From Corynebacterium silvaticum (GTDB lineage: Bacteria; Actinomycetota; Actinomycetes; Mycobacteriales; Mycobacteriaceae): a DNA stretch of 64,000 nucleotides. The translations under genes were made by a program, and so were the position numbers. The notes beneath the pieces are model-generated. The model was not told the DNA's origin. It searched no databases and worked only from the letters and a program-made list of their open reading frames with translations. Below, in pieces: positions 37,242 through 45,958 of the stretch (within the stretch, counting starts at the first letter, position 1; every line of letters begins with the position of its first letter). Location of the stretch: NCBI RefSeq assembly GCF_004382825.2, contig NZ_SDQO02000005.1, forward strand, positions 1 to 64,000, read 5' to 3'.

Positions 37242-37832
37242 ATGGATAAATTCACAACCCATACGGGCATTGGAATCCCACTGACCCGCTCGAATGTGGA
37301 CACCGACCAGATTATCCCGGCAGTCTACTTAAAACGGGTCACACGCACGGGCTTTGACGACGGCCTCTTTAACAATTGGCGCACCAATGATCCCAACTTT
37401 GTGCTCAACCAGCCTTCCTATTCCAGGGGCTCAGTGCTCGTCGCTGGGCCAGACTTTGGCACAGGCTCCTCCCGCGAACATGCGGTATGGGCACTGATGG
37501 ACTATGGATTCCGGGTGGTGCTGTCTTCTCGATTCGCGGATATTTTCCGGGGGAACGCAGGGAAATCTGGGCTCTTAGCTGCAAAAATGGAGCAGTCCGA
37601 TATTGAGCTTCTGTGGAAGCAGCTAGAGCAACAGCCGGGTCTAGAGGTGACAGTGAACCTAGAAACCCGAACTGTGGAATGCGATGGTTCCATTTACACC
37701 TTCGATGTAGACGACTACACGCGGTGGCGTTTGCTCGAAGGCCTCGATGACATTGGGCTTACGCTTAGGCAGGAGTCAGAGATCGCTCGCTACGAGCAGT
37801 CCCGACCATCGTTTAAGCCCGTCACCCAGTAG
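37242..37832 (+). CDS. leuD: 3-isopropylmalate dehydratase small subunit
   Basis: 196 residues; swivel domain with [15 protein letters not shown] and [13 protein letters not shown]...[15 protein letters not shown]. Six bases after leuC, preceded by GAGGAG: co-transcribed and co-translated with leuC. Confidence 0.96.
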   Translation: MDKFTTHTGIGIPLTRSNVDTDQIIPAVYLKRVTRTGFDDGLFNNWRTNDPNFVLNQPSYSRGSVLVAGPDFGTGSSREHAVWALMDYGFRVVLSSRFADIFRGNAGKSGLLAAKMEQSDIELLWKQLEQQPGLEVTVNLETRTVECDGSIYTFDVDDYTRWRLLEGLDDIGLTLRQESEIARYEQSRPSFKPVTQ

Positions 37833-37840
37833 GAGCTGCG

Positions 37841-38842
37841 CTATTTTGCCGGAAGCGGGCTGGCAAAATAATCGGCTCCCGTTAGCTCGCTGTTGGTAAA
37901 GGATAGAACCCAGACACTGGCTTTCTTTGCCGGTATTTCTTCCAAGGGGAGTCTGCCAGAGGCCGATAGCCAGGCGATCATGTCAGGGATGACCATGCCT
38001 TGTGCGACGACCACGGACACACCGCCTTGATCGATAATCCGAGAAAACGCTGCTTGGGAATCGGTCATGGCGGATAGCCAGCCTTCGTCGCCAAGCTTTG
38101 CGTCTACGGAAACCTCAAGGTCTAGGGTCTTAGCTAACGGGACAGCGGTCTGCTGGCACCTGTCTGGTAGGGCAGAATAAATGGCGGTGGGGCGAAACGC
38201 CTCCAACAAAGGGGCGAGCAATTGCGCCTGTCTGCGTCCCTTTTTGTCCAAGGGGCGCAGATTATCGTTGCCTGCCCAGTTGCTGCGTCGAAAAGCTCGT
38301 GCATGCCGGACATACAGGATGCGGGTAGTCGCTGGAACCTCAAAGCGCTTGCGGGCTTTATCCATGATGTTTTTGTCCACGTCGTAGCTGAGAAGCTCGC
38401 GGGCCTGGTGAAAATCGAGCCAGCGGATCTCGTCCACCTCGTTATTAGGGGTAAAGGTTCCGTCTAGAACTTCGGCAGTCCAGTAGTAGACCACTTTGGT
38501 GCGGTCGCCGACGGGGTACGTGACCTTGCCTAGAAGCTTTCCTAGCCTCACGCGGAATCCAGTTTCTTCGACAATCTCGCGAGCGGCCGTAACAGGCAAA
38601 GATTCACCTGGATCGACTTTGCCCTTGGCCAGCGACCAGTCATCATAATGCGGTCGGTGAATCACTGCGTATTGGATGGAATCAGGATCTGTATGGTCGC
38701 CACGCCACAAGACCGCTCCTGCCGCAAGCGTAGAGCGTTTATATTCCTGCGCAGGTTCAGCCACGATGCTTTGGAATCTTCCCGTGATAGCAAGTGAAGA
38801 TTGCAGGTCCTTAGTCGCTTCGGTGTGACTGGTTTTATGCAT
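37841..38842 (-). CDS. mutT1: Nudix hydrolase fused to histidine phosphatase (MutT1-like)
   Basis: 333 residues. N-terminal Nudix domain with box GKVDPGESLPVTAAREIVEETGF; C-terminal RHG histidine phosphatase domain starting LYVRHARA. The two-domain arrangement is that of mycobacterial MutT1, which sanitises 8-oxo-GTP and acts on diadenosine polyphosphates in steps. It ends 8 bases from the convergent leuD. Confidence 0.88.
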   Translation of the reverse strand: MHKTSHTEATKDLQSSLAITGRFQSIVAEPAQEYKRSTLAAGAVLWRGDHTDPDSIQYAVIHRPHYDDWSLAKGKVDPGESLPVTAAREIVEETGFRVRLGKLLGKVTYPVGDRTKVVYYWTAEVLDGTFTPNNEVDEIRWLDFHQARELLSYDVDKNIMDKARKRFEVPATTRILYVRHARAFRRSNWAGNDNLRPLDKKGRRQAQLLAPLLEAFRPTAIYSALPDRCQQTAVPLAKTLDLEVSVDAKLGDEGWLSAMTDSQAAFSRIIDQGGVSVVVAQGMVIPDMIAWLSASGRLPLEEIPAKKASVWVLSFTNSELTGADYFASPLPAK

Positions 38843-39212
38843 CGCTGTAGCTTTCTTTAGTCTGTGGCGGTCTGTGGCGAATGATGACGGTGGTGGCGGG
38901 AGTGGGGATAATATCTAGCCTAGTTACTTGACCAACATCTTCGGGTGGGTGTGCATAGCTCGTCGGATGGTGTTAGCGTGGGCTGCTCATGAGCACAAAC
39001 ACTACACCGCGGCTACGCAGACATAGGGAATAACTGTTGCTCATGAGTCCTGTTATTGCTCGGCGCATGTGGCAGGGACGAGGCGCAACAGAGAGCCTAA
39101 CGCCAACAAAGTTGCTATATCCATGTACATTGACGTGAGTGAAGTAAAACAGAGCGCACGCATCGTGGCGGAAGCTCTGAAGTGTCCAATAGTGCAACCA
39201 GAGGAGTATGCG
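38843..39212. other. mutT1-gpsA intergenic region
   Basis: 370 bases with no supportable gene. TGCTCATGAG occurs twice (38984 and 39037 areas). The gpsA frame is open back to 39069, but the extra codons lack a family match, and no promoter is clear. Confidence 0.4.
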
Positions 39213-40208
39213 GTGAAAGTTGCGGTAATGGGAGCCGGATCGTGGGGAACAACCCTGGCTAAGGTCTTTGCAGATGCCGGGTGTGATGTTCGCCTATGGG
39301 CACGACGCTCTGAGGTCGCAGCTGAGATCAACCAGCAGCACACCAACAACCGATACCTTTCTGACATAGTCCTTCCGGAAGCCTTGCGTGCCACGGATAA
39401 CCCTGCGCAGGCGCTTGAAGATTCTGACATTGTGGTGCTGGGAGTGCCTAGCCAAACCTTAAGAGATAATTTGTCCGAGTGGGCCGCTGCGATTCCACAG
39501 ACCGCGATCCTTGTGAGCCTGGCTAAAGGCATAGAAAAAGATACTTTCGAGCGGATGAGCCAAGTAATCGCTGAAGTCGCTGGGACTCCGGATACTCAGA
39601 TTGCCGTTCTCTCCGGGCCAAACCTAGCCCGCGAGATCGCTGAGGAACAACCAGCCGCAACAGTAATCGCGTGTACCGACGAGGCGAACGCACAAAAAGT
39701 TCAAGCTGCGCTCTCCGCCTCGTACTTCCGCCCGTATACCAATACAGACGTTATTGGTTGTGAAATCGGTGGAGCCTGCAAAAACGTTATTGCATTAGCG
39801 TGCGGCATGGCCGCTGGCAGAGGACTCGGCGAAAACACAGTGGCCACCGTGATCACTCGCGGCTTGGCGGAGATTACCCGATTGGGTACCGCAATGGGCG
39901 CTGATCCGCGTACGTTCGCCGGACTTGCCGGATTAGGTGACCTGGTGGCTACGTGTTCCTCACCTCTGTCGCGTAACCGTACTTTTGGTGCGCGACTAGG
40001 AGAAGGAAAGACGTTAGAGGACGCAAAAGCCGCCACCAACGGGCAGGTGGCAGAAGGCGTTATCTCTTCAATGTCTATCTCCCGTCTAGCAGAAATCCAT
40101 GAAGTAGATATGCCTATTACTCGGGCTGTCTACGGTGTGTGCCATATGGGCGCAAGTGTTCATGACATGGTTGCGGCGTTGATGGGGCGTACAAAGAAAT
40201 CCGAGTAG
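39213..40208 (+). CDS. gpsA: Glycerol-3-phosphate dehydrogenase [NAD(P)+]
   Basis: 331 residues from GTG 39213, six bases after GAGGAG. The frame opens at 39069, but [19 protein letters not shown] is the family start. NAD fold [22 protein letters not shown], and the catalytic Lys in [14 protein letters not shown]. Makes sn-glycerol 3-phosphate for phospholipids. ddl follows 17 bases downstream. Confidence 0.95.
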   Translation: MKVAVMGAGSWGTTLAKVFADAGCDVRLWARRSEVAAEINQQHTNNRYLSDIVLPEALRATDNPAQALEDSDIVVLGVPSQTLRDNLSEWAAAIPQTAILVSLAKGIEKDTFERMSQVIAEVAGTPDTQIAVLSGPNLAREIAEEQPAATVIACTDEANAQKVQAALSASYFRPYTNTDVIGCEIGGACKNVIALACGMAAGRGLGENTVATVITRGLAEITRLGTAMGADPRTFAGLAGLGDLVATCSSPLSRNRTFGARLGEGKTLEDAKAATNGQVAEGVISSMSISRLAEIHEVDMPITRAVYGVCHMGASVHDMVAALMGRTKKSE

Positions 40209-40225
40209 TACACAAGGTAAAGTTT

Positions 40226-41314
40226 GTGGTTGTGACTCAGAATCCTTCCGAAAATCCCCGTGTCAGGGTTGCCGTAGTTTATGGCGGCCAAAGCTCAGAA
40301 CATTCCGTTTCCTGCGTTTCTGCCGGGGCGATTATGTCTCACCTCGATCCAGAAAAATACGAGGTCTTTCCCGTAGGAATCACCCGTGATGGCGTGTGGA
40401 CCGTGGGGGAGACCGACGCCACAAAGCTGCGGACTGTGGACCGCGTTATGCCAGAGGTGGAGTTTGTTCGTGAAGTAAAGCTTTCCGTGAACCCTCGTTC
40501 TGCCGGTGAGTTCCGGTATGAGGACGGAACGCTGTACGCACATGCCGATGTGATTTTCCCGGCTCTGCATGGGCGATTCGGTGAGGATGGAACCATTCAA
40601 GGAATGTTCGAGCTTTCTGGTATTCCTTATGTGGGCACCGGAGTATTGAGTTCTGCCTGCGGCATGGACAAGGAGTACACCAAGAAACTTCTTGCTGCGG
40701 AAGGTCTGCCCGTGGGCAAAGAAGTGATCCTTCGTGGGGACGAAACCCTCACAGATGCCGATAAACACATGCTCGGTCTCCCTGTTTTTGTGAAGCCCGC
40801 ACGAGGCGGATCATCCATCGGGATTTCCCGCGTAGCCGAGTGGGACGACTTCGATGCTGCCCTCGCACTAGCCCGAGAGCATGACACCAAAGTGATCGTG
40901 GAAGCGGAGATTAAAGGCGTAGAAGTAGAGTGCGGCGTGCTTGAGCGTGCCGACGGCTCCCTGATCGCTTCAGTGCCCGCACAGCTAGAAGACGTTGATG
41001 AAGGCGAAGAAGGCTTCTATGGTTTTGATACCAAATACCTAGACAACGTAGTCACAGCCACCATCCCAGTGCCCTTTGATGAGGCAACAACCAAGCTCAT
41101 CCAATCGCTGTCGCTAGAAGCCTTCCAAGCACTTAACTGCCGAGGCCTTTCTCGCGTGGACTTTTTTATCACCGCCCAGGGGCCAGTCCTCAATGAGGTG
41201 AACACGATGCCGGGCTTTACCCCGATTTCCATGTATCCGCAGGTGTTTGAAGCCACCGGGATAGGGTACGCAGAGCTGCTCTCTCACCTGATCGATCAGG
41301 CGCTGGCTCAATAA
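40226..41314 (+). CDS. ddl: D-alanine--D-alanine ligase
   Basis: 362 residues from GTG 40226 (GTG 40232 possible). ATP-grasp ligase: VAVVYGGQSSEHSVS, LHGRFGEDGTIQGMFEL, MDKEYTKKLLAAEGLP, VKPARGGSSIGISRV, and RVDFFITAQGPVLNEVNTMPGFTPISMYP (metal and peptide site). Peptidoglycan precursor synthesis. Confidence 0.96.
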   Translation: MVVTQNPSENPRVRVAVVYGGQSSEHSVSCVSAGAIMSHLDPEKYEVFPVGITRDGVWTVGETDATKLRTVDRVMPEVEFVREVKLSVNPRSAGEFRYEDGTLYAHADVIFPALHGRFGEDGTIQGMFELSGIPYVGTGVLSSACGMDKEYTKKLLAAEGLPVGKEVILRGDETLTDADKHMLGLPVFVKPARGGSSIGISRVAEWDDFDAALALAREHDTKVIVEAEIKGVEVECGVLERADGSLIASVPAQLEDVDEGEEGFYGFDTKYLDNVVTATIPVPFDEATTKLIQSLSLEAFQALNCRGLSRVDFFITAQGPVLNEVNTMPGFTPISMYPQVFEATGIGYAELLSHLIDQALAQ

Positions 41315-41334
41315 AAACCAAAGCACTAACCCTT

Positions 41335-41381
41335 AAGCAAAGAGGTAGGCACCACAGGATTTGGTGCCTACCTCTTTGCTT
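41335..41381. terminator. Bidirectional terminator ddl / DUF3515 gene
   Basis: Perfect 20-bp arms (41335-41354 and 41362-41381; core AGAGGTAGGCACCA) around a 7-base loop, with A-rich and T-rich ends on both sides, between convergent genes. Confidence 0.9.
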
Positions 41382-41390
41382 TGGGACTGC

Positions 41391-42359
41391 CTAGCGTGTG
41401 ACAGAGGACTCCGCCGTGTGTTTTTCTATGGCTTTGGTCAACTTCACGAGTGCTGCATTGCCAGAGTTCTGCGGCACGCTAACTGCCACAATCACGTCAC
41501 GACCGAGTGCATACCAGGTTGACGCTGTGGTTCCATTACCTAAGGTCGTATCCTCAAACCATGCAACGGAATCTATCTGTTGGATGCGCGCCCCAGCCTC
41601 ATAGGCCGATGGGAAAGCAACACCACAGCGCACCATAACAGGCTCGTATCCTGATGCACTCCACGCTGCTGAGCCAGCTGGAAGTCCTTGCACATCACGA
41701 CGAGAATACTGCGGGGAATCCCCAAAATGTTCCGGCAGATCTGACATCAACTCGGTACAACGACCCGAGTGAGCGTTTGTGCGAGGATCCGCATCTTGCT
41801 GCAACGATTGAAGAGGAAGCGGGTTGGGCTGTGCCGTTTCCTTGCGTAAAGAAGCAACTGCCGTGGACAGCTCTGGGATGGGCGATGCCGCTTTTCCAAG
41901 CCCCGCATCATCAGCCGTCAGGGCTACTACCGGAAAACGGTCTACCGCATACCACGTGCGAAACGTCGATCCAGGCGTGGTATCCCTGACTTCTAGCCAC
42001 GATGTTTCGTCGATAAGCGAAAGTTCCGAAAGCTGCGTGTACTGCAACGGAAGATTAACTCCGCATCGCAAAGTCACTCGATGCGTGGAGTCTGACTGCC
42101 AAGCTGCCGCACCAGCAGGTGCAGGATCGGCAAGCTCAGCACGCTTGTGCCCGAGAACCTTATGCGGAAGCGCACCAATAAGAGATGTGCACTCGGGACT
42201 TTCAGCCTCAGGGGAATTTGCAGAAGTCATTGCTACCGGACGGTGGGCTACCCGATCGTAAACCAGCTTCGCTCCTCCAAGCACCCCCACGACCAATACA
42301 ATGGCTAATGCCAACGCGAGTGCGATGGGCCCTCGTTTGAAAGAAGCTTCATTCTGCAT
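41391..42359 (-). CDS. Membrane-anchored protein with two DUF3515 repeats
   Basis: 322 residues. One N-terminal membrane helix (IALALALAIVLVVGVLGGA) places the rest outside. Two tandem DUF3515-like units follow: CTSLIGALPHKVLG...PAGAAAWQSDS...RCGVNLP...SWLEV...TWYAVDRFPVVAL and CTELMSDLPEHFG...PAGSAAWSASG...RCGVAFP...AWFED...TWYALGRDVIVAV. DUF3515 genes lie next to ddl/thiL in actinobacteria; the function is unknown. The doubled domain is unusual (see findings). Confidence 0.8.
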   Translation of the reverse strand: MQNEASFKRGPIALALALAIVLVVGVLGGAKLVYDRVAHRPVAMTSANSPEAESPECTSLIGALPHKVLGHKRAELADPAPAGAAAWQSDSTHRVTLRCGVNLPLQYTQLSELSLIDETSWLEVRDTTPGSTFRTWYAVDRFPVVALTADDAGLGKAASPIPELSTAVASLRKETAQPNPLPLQSLQQDADPRTNAHSGRCTELMSDLPEHFGDSPQYSRRDVQGLPAGSAAWSASGYEPVMVRCGVAFPSAYEAGARIQQIDSVAWFEDTTLGNGTTASTWYALGRDVIVAVSVPQNSGNAALVKLTKAIEKHTAESSVTR

Positions 42360-42475
42360 AAAGAATAATCATAGTTTCTGCGATGAACAAGATCGGGTCG
42401 CACCGCCGATTGCATCGTGTACTGCTGCACACTGTAAAAATAAGGTCATAAAATACGCGACGGAGGAGAACACTA

Positions 42476-43456
42476 GTGAAAGAACATCTGAATCCGACGC
42501 TTGCCGAGGTAGGAGAGCGCGCCGCGATCAAGGTGATCATCGCGCATGCACCCAGCTCCCGAAACGGCGACGATGCCGCAGTACTCGGACATGCTTCCGC
42601 GAATTCCCGTGCAGTGGTCACCACAGACATGCTGGTCCAAGACCGACACTTCCGCCTCGACTGGTCCACCCCCGCAGAGATAGGCTGCAAAGCAATCACC
42701 CAAAACTTTGCTGATATCGAGGCAATGGGAGCGCGCCCCGTGGCAGCCCTCCTAGCGATCTCAGCGCCGGCCTACACCAGACTTAATTTTGTTTCTGAGC
42801 TCGCCAGGGGCATTTCCTCCCGAGTAAAAGACTATTCCGCAGAACTCGTCGGCGGAGACATCACAGACGGCGAAGCTATCGTGATCGCAGTAACCGCCGT
42901 GGGGCAACTAGGCGGTTCACTCCCAGAGCTTTCCCTCGACCGCGCACGACCAGGACACACAATCATCGCCTCGGGAGGAATCGGCGAATCCGCTGCTGGA
43001 TACGCGCTCCTTCAACGCTTTGGACGCACGGACATCCCAGAAAAATTTCTACCACTGGTAACCGCACACTGCGCGACCATCGTTCCAGAAGGCCGCGGCT
43101 TTGTAGCACGCTCAGCAGGAGTAAGCTCCCTAACCGATAACTCGGATGGCCTCATCGTCGACTTAAGAACCATGGCCAAAAAATCCGGCGTATCCATGGA
43201 TCTAGACCCAGAAGCCATCGCTCCAACACCATTGATGCTGGAAGCCGCAGAGCTTCTCGACGCCGACCCCTGGCAATGGGTCCTTGGAGGGGGCGAAGAC
43301 CACACACTCATGGGTACCACTGCCGGCGCACCTCCCACAGGATTCCGGGCCATCGGAACCGTAGGAAAACGACTCTTCCACGTAGGCCACGACCATGGAC
43401 AAGTACTCGTCGGCGGGAAATCACCCGCTTATGACGACGGCTGGGTCAGCTTTTAA
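42476..43456 (+). CDS. thiL: Thiamine-monophosphate kinase
   Basis: 326 residues from GTG 42476 (upstream GGAGGAGA). AIR-synthase-like fold: GDDAAVL, VTTDMLVQDRHFRLDW, KAITQNFADIEAMGA (Asp cluster for Mg), GGDITDGEAIVI, GLIVDLRTMAKKSG and GGGEDHTLMG. Last step of thiamine pyrophosphate synthesis. Confidence 0.95.
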   Translation: MKEHLNPTLAEVGERAAIKVIIAHAPSSRNGDDAAVLGHASANSRAVVTTDMLVQDRHFRLDWSTPAEIGCKAITQNFADIEAMGARPVAALLAISAPAYTRLNFVSELARGISSRVKDYSAELVGGDITDGEAIVIAVTAVGQLGGSLPELSLDRARPGHTIIASGGIGESAAGYALLQRFGRTDIPEKFLPLVTAHCATIVPEGRGFVARSAGVSSLTDNSDGLIVDLRTMAKKSGVSMDLDPEAIAPTPLMLEAAELLDADPWQWVLGGGEDHTLMGTTAGAPPTGFRAIGTVGKRLFHVGHDHGQVLVGGKSPAYDDGWVSF

Positions 43457-43508
43457 CTATCACTGAACAACCGCAGTAGAGCACAGCACATAGATACGAG
43501 GAACACGA

Positions 43509-44228
43509 ATGACCGATACTGCATCGAACAATGGTGCCCCGCACAATTCTGCATCCCAAAAACAGCACCAACCCCTACCAGTCCACCCATCGTGGCTAGA
43601 GCCGTTGACCCCTGTAGAAGAACAGATCCACACGATGGGAGACTTTCTCCGGGAAGAAATAAAAGCAGGTAGGGGATACTTACCCGCAGGCGCAGACGTA
43701 CTGCGCGCGTTTAGCTATCCCTTTGATGAGGTCAAAGTTCTCATCGTCGGACAAGACCCCTATCCCACCCCAGGTCATGCGATGGGATTGTCCTTTTCCA
43801 CCCAACCAGGCGTGCGCCCACTGCCTAGGAGCCTTAGCAATATCTTCAAAGAACTATCGCAAGACCTAGGTATCCCCGCACCCCACGACGGCGATCTGAC
43901 CCCTTGGTCGCGTCAAGGAGTCGCACTCTTTAACCGGGTACTTAGCGTCCAACCAGGTAAAGCCGGCTCCCACCGCGGACGCGGCTGGGAAGAAGTCACT
44001 GAGGTAGCCATCAGAGCCCTCGCTGCACGCAACACCCCCTTAGTCGCTATCCTATGGGGACGAGACGCACAAGCAACCAAAGCATTCCTAGGGAACACAC
44101 CTTGCATTATGTCCCCACACCCATCACCGCTATCCGCATCGAGAGGATTCTTTGGTTCTCGCCCCTTTAGCAGGACAAACAGCTTGCTTCAAGACCTCGG
44201 AGTCTCCGGCATCGATTGGCGATTGTAA
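43509..44228 (+). CDS. ung: Uracil-DNA glycosylase
   Basis: 239 residues. Motif [17 protein letters not shown] (catalytic Asp), [19 protein letters not shown]-like region, and motif [23 protein letters not shown] 43509 follows GAGGAACACGA. The stop (44228) comes before the start of the DAK gene at 44240; the spacing suggests an operon. Confidence 0.97.
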   Translation: MTDTASNNGAPHNSASQKQHQPLPVHPSWLEPLTPVEEQIHTMGDFLREEIKAGRGYLPAGADVLRAFSYPFDEVKVLIVGQDPYPTPGHAMGLSFSTQPGVRPLPRSLSNIFKELSQDLGIPAPHDGDLTPWSRQGVALFNRVLSVQPGKAGSHRGRGWEEVTEVAIRALAARNTPLVAILWGRDAQATKAFLGNTPCIMSPHPSPLSASRGFFGSRPFSRTNSLLQDLGVSGIDWRL

Positions 44229-44239
44229 ACTTTTCTACC

Positions 44240-45955
44240 ATGCCCGACATCACGTTTCTTAGCGGACGCAGCCTCCTACACTGGGCGGAATGCGCAACAG
44301 ATGAGCTCGTCGCGCGCCGGGCGGAGATCAACAGCCTGAATGTGTTTCCGGTACCAGACGCAGATACCGGCTCAAATATGGCGCATACCATGCACGCTGC
44401 AGTAGAGGCGGTCCACCAGTTGATCGCCAGCACCGGGGGAGAAACCCCGCACGATGAGCCCCGAGAACTGAGCGCTTCCGACGTTGCCACAGCGTTGGCC
44501 TCCGGTGCTGTACGTGGGGCACGGGGAAACTCGGGTGTTGTCTTAAGCCAAGTACTACGCGGCATCGCGCAGGCAGCAAACTCGGGTGTCATTGATGCTT
44601 CCTGTATCCAAAAATCACTTCTCAACGCACTCGATTTTGTGGCTGCAGCGATTACTGACCCCGTTGAAGGCACCGTGATCACTGTGCTGCGCGCTGCCGC
44701 ATTTTCTGCTCGAACCTGCGACACCGACAATCTCTATGAGGTCGTCACAGTGGCTGCGGACGCAGCGCGAGTAGCCTTGCACAACACCCCCTCACAGCTC
44801 GCAGTGTTAAGAGAAGCAGGTGTTGTCGACGCCGGAGGCCAAGGACTCGTAATCCTCCTGGATGCTCTTGTCGATGCCGTGCTTACAGATCCAATGAATG
44901 CGGCTCATCAAGGGCAACGCTCTCAAGGAGAAACCGCAGGCCACGGTTCTCATCACTCAGCGGAACTTTCGCATAGACCACACTCCCACAGCTTCTCCCA
45001 GCACGGGCATGAGGCTTTCCTAGAAGTAATGTTCTACATCGAGGACGTTGACCTAGATGCACTACGAGGCGAGCTCCTCGCATTAGGAGACAGCCTCGTG
45101 ATCGCGGGCATTGGCGAAAAAGCTGGAACAATTCATATCCACACATTTGATGCAGGACGAGTCATCGAACAGGCATATGCCATGGGAAAGGTCAGCGACC
45201 TTCGGATTGAGGTACTACCGTCCCTCGGCGGCACCGACCACCCAACCCGAATAGTGCTAGCACTTGCCCCGGAAGGAACACTGGCCGAGCTCTACAACGC
45301 AGCTGGTGCACTTGTGGTAGTCCGAAAAGGCAAACAGTTTGCCATCGTCGGCTCGACCGACCTTGGCCAGGAACCCACCCCGCTGACAGACGGGGTGGCG
45401 ATAGTCAACGAGCTCATTTCTCGTTCGCATGAAAGCGGAGCGACCGAAGTGATTTTGCTCCCCAACGGCATGCTCACCAGGGGAGAGATGGCGTCGGTGG
45501 AACGCTCGACGCGGTCGTTTAAACAATCAATCACCATCCTGCCCACAGGTAGCCTCGTCCGTGGGCTAGCAGCACTATCAATGCACGATTCCAGCCAAGC
45601 ACTCGCTGTAGATACCTATGCCATGACTGAAGCCATCACTGGCATGCGTACGGCCAAGATCCGCCCCACCTCAAAAGCTGCCCTCACCGCTGCCGGCGCC
45701 TGCGCCAAAGGTGACTACGTTGCCACAATCGGTTCTGAGACGATTGCAGTAGACGAAGACATCTACGCGTGCACCCAACAAGCCGTGCGCAAAATGCTAG
45801 ACGGCGGCGGAGAACGCGTCACGATCATAGCGTTAGAATCACTTGGGCTTAACCAATCCGAGGTAGCCGCAATGATGCCTCCCAACTCGGAACTTGACCT
45901 CACCATCTACCTAGCTGACCACGTAGACAGCCTCGTGGAAATCGGAGTGGAGTAA
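44240..45955 (+). CDS. DAK1/DegV-like kinase, FakA (YloV) family
   Basis: 571 residues from ATG 44240 (PDITFLSGRSLLHWAE; the frame opens at 44216). N-terminal DhaL domain: NVFPVPDADTGSNMAHTM (Mg-binding Asp residues) and GARGNSGVVLSQ. C-terminal ATP-less fatty-acid-binding-partner domain (LYNAAGALVVVRKGKQFAIVGSTD...). A His/Ser-rich insertion (about 225-265; GSHHSAELSHRPHSHS) separates the domains. FakA phosphorylates a fatty acid held by FakB (DegV); FakB is not in the window. recG follows after 3 bases. Confidence 0.85.
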   Translation: MPDITFLSGRSLLHWAECATDELVARRAEINSLNVFPVPDADTGSNMAHTMHAAVEAVHQLIASTGGETPHDEPRELSASDVATALASGAVRGARGNSGVVLSQVLRGIAQAANSGVIDASCIQKSLLNALDFVAAAITDPVEGTVITVLRAAAFSARTCDTDNLYEVVTVAADAARVALHNTPSQLAVLREAGVVDAGGQGLVILLDALVDAVLTDPMNAAHQGQRSQGETAGHGSHHSAELSHRPHSHSFSQHGHEAFLEVMFYIEDVDLDALRGELLALGDSLVIAGIGEKAGTIHIHTFDAGRVIEQAYAMGKVSDLRIEVLPSLGGTDHPTRIVLALAPEGTLAELYNAAGALVVVRKGKQFAIVGSTDLGQEPTPLTDGVAIVNELISRSHESGATEVILLPNGMLTRGEMASVERSTRSFKQSITILPTGSLVRGLAALSMHDSSQALAVDTYAMTEAITGMRTAKIRPTSKAALTAAGACAKGDYVATIGSETIAVDEDIYACTQQAVRKMLDGGGERVTIIALESLGLNQSEVAAMMPPNSELDLTIYLADHVDSLVEIGVE

Positions 45956-45958
45956 CCC

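Noticed and set aside
39069-39212. N-terminal extension of gpsA
   Set aside because: GTG 39213 has a well-placed GAGGAG and begins the conserved Rossmann fold.
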